NCBI GenBank assembly: GCA_002284615.2 | Contig: MU069717.1 | Location: 95,834 to 114,820, forward strand | Direction: 5' to 3' | Origin: Dunaliella salina | Lineage: Eukaryota; Chlorophyta; Chlorophyceae; Chlamydomonadales; Dunaliellaceae | DNA length: 18,987 nt | Shown: positions 16,740 to 18,987 of the stretch, one piece after another | Layout: every line of letters begins with the position of its first letter | How positions within the stretch are numbered: position 1 is the first letter of the stretch | Program-made: the position numbers and the translations under genes | The notes under the pieces: generated by a model | The model's input: the letters and a program-made list of their open reading frames with translations, nothing else | What the model was told of the DNA's origin: nothing | The model's database searches: none

Positions 16740-17428
16740 GATCAGTGTGAGAGCCACTGCCTCGACAAGGACTGTGTGCCCCAGAGCCACATAGACCTCG
16801 TGCTGCTGCCAGGCACACCGGTTGAGGCATGGCCAATTTTCCAGGTGGCCACAGCCCCATGGGCATGGTTCTCTCATCCCCCCTGAAGCAAGTCAACACA
16901 GAAATCCATTCCAGCGCTGAAAAAGCCTGGCTTCAGTTACATCACAAATCAAGGGGAGCAGCTTGACGGCCATTTCCCAGCAAGGTTCCGGGCTCGTACT
17001 CCCGGTTGCAGAGAAGCACCCTGACTGGTTGTGGAGCACTCATGCATGCATGAATTGCATGGAGGCAATTTTGCTGCCACCCAAAGCAACGCGACTAACC
17101 TTGACCCATGAGGTTCCTCGGTAACACAAAAATGGGTCTGGTTCTTGTTCTTGCAAGGTACCAACTCCTTGATTGAGGTTCGTCACATTGCTTTAGGTAA
17201 GATAGGCGCACAGCATTGGAAGCCCTTTATAAAACCAACACATGGTGGCAGCACATCCAAGGGCATTAGAGCCTCGTCAGCTTGTGTGCGCACAAGGGGA
17301 CGCACTCAGCAACAACTCTGCGCTCTGACAAACCACGCCAGGTGCGCCTTGATGGCTCAAAGGAAGCAGGGCGATTACACGAATGAGCCTGAATAAGCAA
17401 AGTAAATTCTTGCCAAAGAGATGCCGCA
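16740..17428. other. Unassigned sequence left of the long hairpin
   Basis: Short open frames are present without domains. No tandem repeat or tRNA is seen. Confidence 0.4.
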
Positions 17429-17543
17429 GCGCTGTTACGGTAGAGCCTTTGGGACGCTATGCTGTCTTACACTATGCTTGGGCCACGACACAAGCATAGT
17501 GTAAGACAGCATAGCGTCCCTAAGGCTCTACCGTAACAAGCGC
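17429..17543. ncRNA. Long near-perfect hairpin: candidate small-RNA precursor or foldback element
   Basis: 17434-17480 pairs with 17491-17537 over 47 bp with one mismatch (T17450 opposite T17521) and a 10-nt loop GGCCACGACA. After a one-base bulge (A17538), five more pairs form (GCGCT 17429-17433 with AGCGC 17539-17543). The arm starts GTTACGGTAGAGCC and ends ACTATGCTTG. CTATGCT occurs twice within it. Such a stem exceeds chance by a wide margin. Green-algal miRNA and siRNA precursors are often long, nearly perfect hairpins, so a Dicer substrate is plausible. A foldback transposon or palindromic duplication is the main alternative. No flanking duplication is visible, and transcription and strand are unknown. 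Confidence 0.6.
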
Positions 17544-17721
17544 GCGCCCAGGGAGGTGTGGCGTGGGCAATAGGCGACCAGTCACTTTAGCTCCCATTGT
17601 ATTGCACTTGTAAGCTTAACAGGAGGCACGATGCCTGCAGCTTGCAAAGCATTCTCCTTGACTCAGCATGCTTCATGTCCATCCAGTGTTCAGAAGCAGA
17701 TGTCATTCGTGCTGACATACA

Positions 17722-17725
<4 letters not shown>

Positions 17726-17782
<57 letters not shown>

Positions 17783-17787
17783 ACACA
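17726..17787. repeat. (CA)n microsatellite with one interruption
   Basis: CA run of about 25 units, one TA interruption, then four more CA units. It is independent of the longer run at 12672. Confidence 0.97.
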
Positions 17788-17847
17788 GAGCTTTCACACT
17801 GCATGAGCCACAGATGCACATCTGAGCAAGCCGTTTGCCTGCTGTGC

Positions 17848-18002
17848 CAAGCACAACTTTTGTTTCTGCACTTTCATCACTTAACACAAGCTGTCCAGCT
17901 GGTCGAGCTCATGGCAGACCGAGATGCAAGCGCAACATTGGTTTGAGCACTTCCACCACCTACCACAAGCTGTCTGCCTCGTTAAGCTCTTGGTAGATCA
18001 TA
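17848..18002. repeat. 79-bp tandem duplication, two diverged copies
   Basis: CAAGC[A/G]CAAC...TTTG...GCACTT[T/C]CA[T/C]CAC...CACAAGCTGTC...AAGCT or GAGCT recurs with period 79 (17848 and 17927). On the minus strand both units encode a related end: ELNEADSLW then stop in the right unit, ELDQLDSLC then stop in the left unit. The duplication therefore copied the C-terminus and stop of the polyglutamine frame. Confidence 0.75.
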
Positions 18003-18068
18003 ACACTCTGCTGCTCTGGCCACTGTGATGGCTGCTTCTGCAGTGCCCTCCCTTCCGCTAAAAGTTGG

Positions 18069-18108
<40 letters not shown>

Positions 18109-18433
18109 GCTGCTGCTGCAGCGGATCTGCTGTCGCAGGCACCCCTCTGTGGTGGAATGACTGCAGCTTAGAAGGCACGGCCACGCGAAGCTGCCCGCCA
18201 GGCTTCTTATAAGGGAGTGGGTGGCCACGAAACAAGGGAGGGTGGATGGGGGGATGAGCATGGTCGCCCTGGTGTGCTAGCTGCGGATGAATGGAGTTTC
18301 TGGGCGAGCCGGCTGCAACTTCCTCACAAGCCTCCGCATCAGCAAGGGGTGCCATGCTGACCCCCGCAATGCGTGAGGGGGGAGGAGGGGCAAGGTTGCT
18401 ATCTCCGCCCTTTCTGGGGGGCTGCGTGTGCAC
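17960..18433 (-). CDS. Hypothetical polyglutamine ORF, possible exon
   Basis: A 157-codon minus frame from ATG at 18433. It has a Pro/His-rich first half (PPPPS near residue 18, HPPIHPPLF near 84) and a Gln tract at about residues 106-120 encoded by the CTG/CAG run. It ends with a more complex tail, LAEGRALQKQPSQWPEQQ and IYQELNEADSLW. No domain is recognised. PolyQ-bearing proteins are common in green algae, and the tail composition looks less repeat-driven than other frames in the window. An overlapping minus frame (18516-18277) competes at the N-terminal end. It could be the last exon of a gene extending past the right edge, or chance. Confidence 0.25.
18070..18120. repeat. CTG/CAG trinucleotide tract
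   Basis: CTGCTGTTG then about ten CTG units, GGAG, then four more. In the minus frame it encodes the glutamine tract. Interruptions suggest partial stabilisation. Confidence 0.95.
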
Positions 18434-18439
18434 AGAGCA

Positions 18440-18987
18440 GCATCACCTCTTGAGTTGTCTAAAATATCACCTTCCACTTCAACAATGCGTTCGGTATATA
18501 TCCATGCGCACACCATTACTGACCTTCCAAGGCTGCACGTGCATACTGGCGGTGCCTACGCTAATGATTGCAGGGTGATGCATGCAAGGGTGCATGCTGC
18601 TTGTGGCTCCTTAGAGCTGAAATGCACATTTGCAGCGCTCGGCTGAATGCGTTCAGGTGCGCACCTGAAAATTCAATGCTGGCACAGGAACTGCAATCAT
18701 GCATGCAATGAATTGTCAGGTGCGGCATGCATGAGTGCGCTCCGTCGTTGTGGTCTTCCTGGGCTGAAGATGCAAGAGGATAGTGCCTGTGAATTCATGC
18801 ATTAGGTACGACATACGAGGGGGCATCCAGCTGGGATATTCAGGAAATGTTTCCTGTCCTTGAGGATACCCTTCATGCTCCAAGTGGACGTGCATGTTCA
18901 GACATCCAAGCTCCAGCACATGCTTTACTCACATGATCGCTTTGGTGTGCGTCTTTGGAGCACGAGCATACATGTGTACGTGTGTGT
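18440..18987. other. Unassigned right edge
   Basis: Apart from the 18-bp palindrome at 18652 and scattered GCATGCAT motifs I recognise nothing. A TGTGTACGTGTGTGT run at the very edge may be the start of another microsatellite. Confidence 0.4.
18652..18669. repeat. 18-bp perfect palindrome
   Basis: TTCAGGTGCGCACCTGAA reads the same on both strands. It contains CACCTG/CAGGTG E-box-type hexamers on each side. A dimeric DNA-binding site is conceivable, but no gene context supports it. Confidence 0.85.

Noticed and set aside
16162..16899. 245-codon minus-strand frame with repeated peptides
   Set aside because: It spans the 127-bp array. The period is not a multiple of three and all minus frames of the unit are open, so related peptides appear in several frames.

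Overview
The window looks like intergenic, repeat-dominated nuclear DNA of a eukaryote, most likely a chlorophyte green alga. The reasons are long (CA)n and (CATA)n microsatellites, many CAG/CTG tracts, dense minisatellites, degenerate non-LTR retrotransposon pieces, a tRNA-derived SINE-like unit and TIR-bounded DNA elements. There is no sign of bacterial operons or ribosome binding sites. The algal assignment rests on remembered similarity of the retrotransposon peptides to green-algal LINE proteins and is tentative. I find no intact, confidently functional protein gene.

Layout. 1-820 has nothing I can assign. 821-949 is a small inverted-repeat unit. 995-1571 (minus) is the back half of a reverse transcriptase with an in-frame stop. 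2344-3168 (plus) is the C-terminal restriction-like endonuclease (RLE) domain of the same kind of LINE. It is followed by a 3' UTR (3169-3475) with a conserved hairpin and a 70-bp tandem duplication. 4086-4272 (minus) is a tRNA-derived SINE-like unit. It abuts a second, opposite-strand copy of the LINE 3' UTR (4273-4600). Two inverted, independently inserted copies of one roughly 1.1-1.2 kb DNA transposon lie at 4609-5851 and 10314-11442, each with CAGGCGCCAC termini and its own 7-8 bp target duplication.

From 8.3 to 16.7 kb the DNA is a cluster of unrelated minisatellites with periods of about 24, 118, 58, 33, 151, 70, 84-99 and 127 bp. Most periods are not multiples of three, so the long open frames there are by-products of stop-poor repeats. 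Embedded in this cluster, 15305-16036 is bounded by perfect 17-bp TIRs and carries a short broken ORF starting MPQEKG. The most striking single object is a nearly perfect 47-bp-stem hairpin at 17434-17537, a candidate small-RNA precursor or foldback element. At the right end a polyglutamine ORF (18433 to 17960, minus) is the only non-transposon frame I would consider as possible host coding sequence. Its last codons and stop are duplicated 79 bp downstream.

The parts do not form a pathway. The window records layered insertions, repeat expansion and decay.
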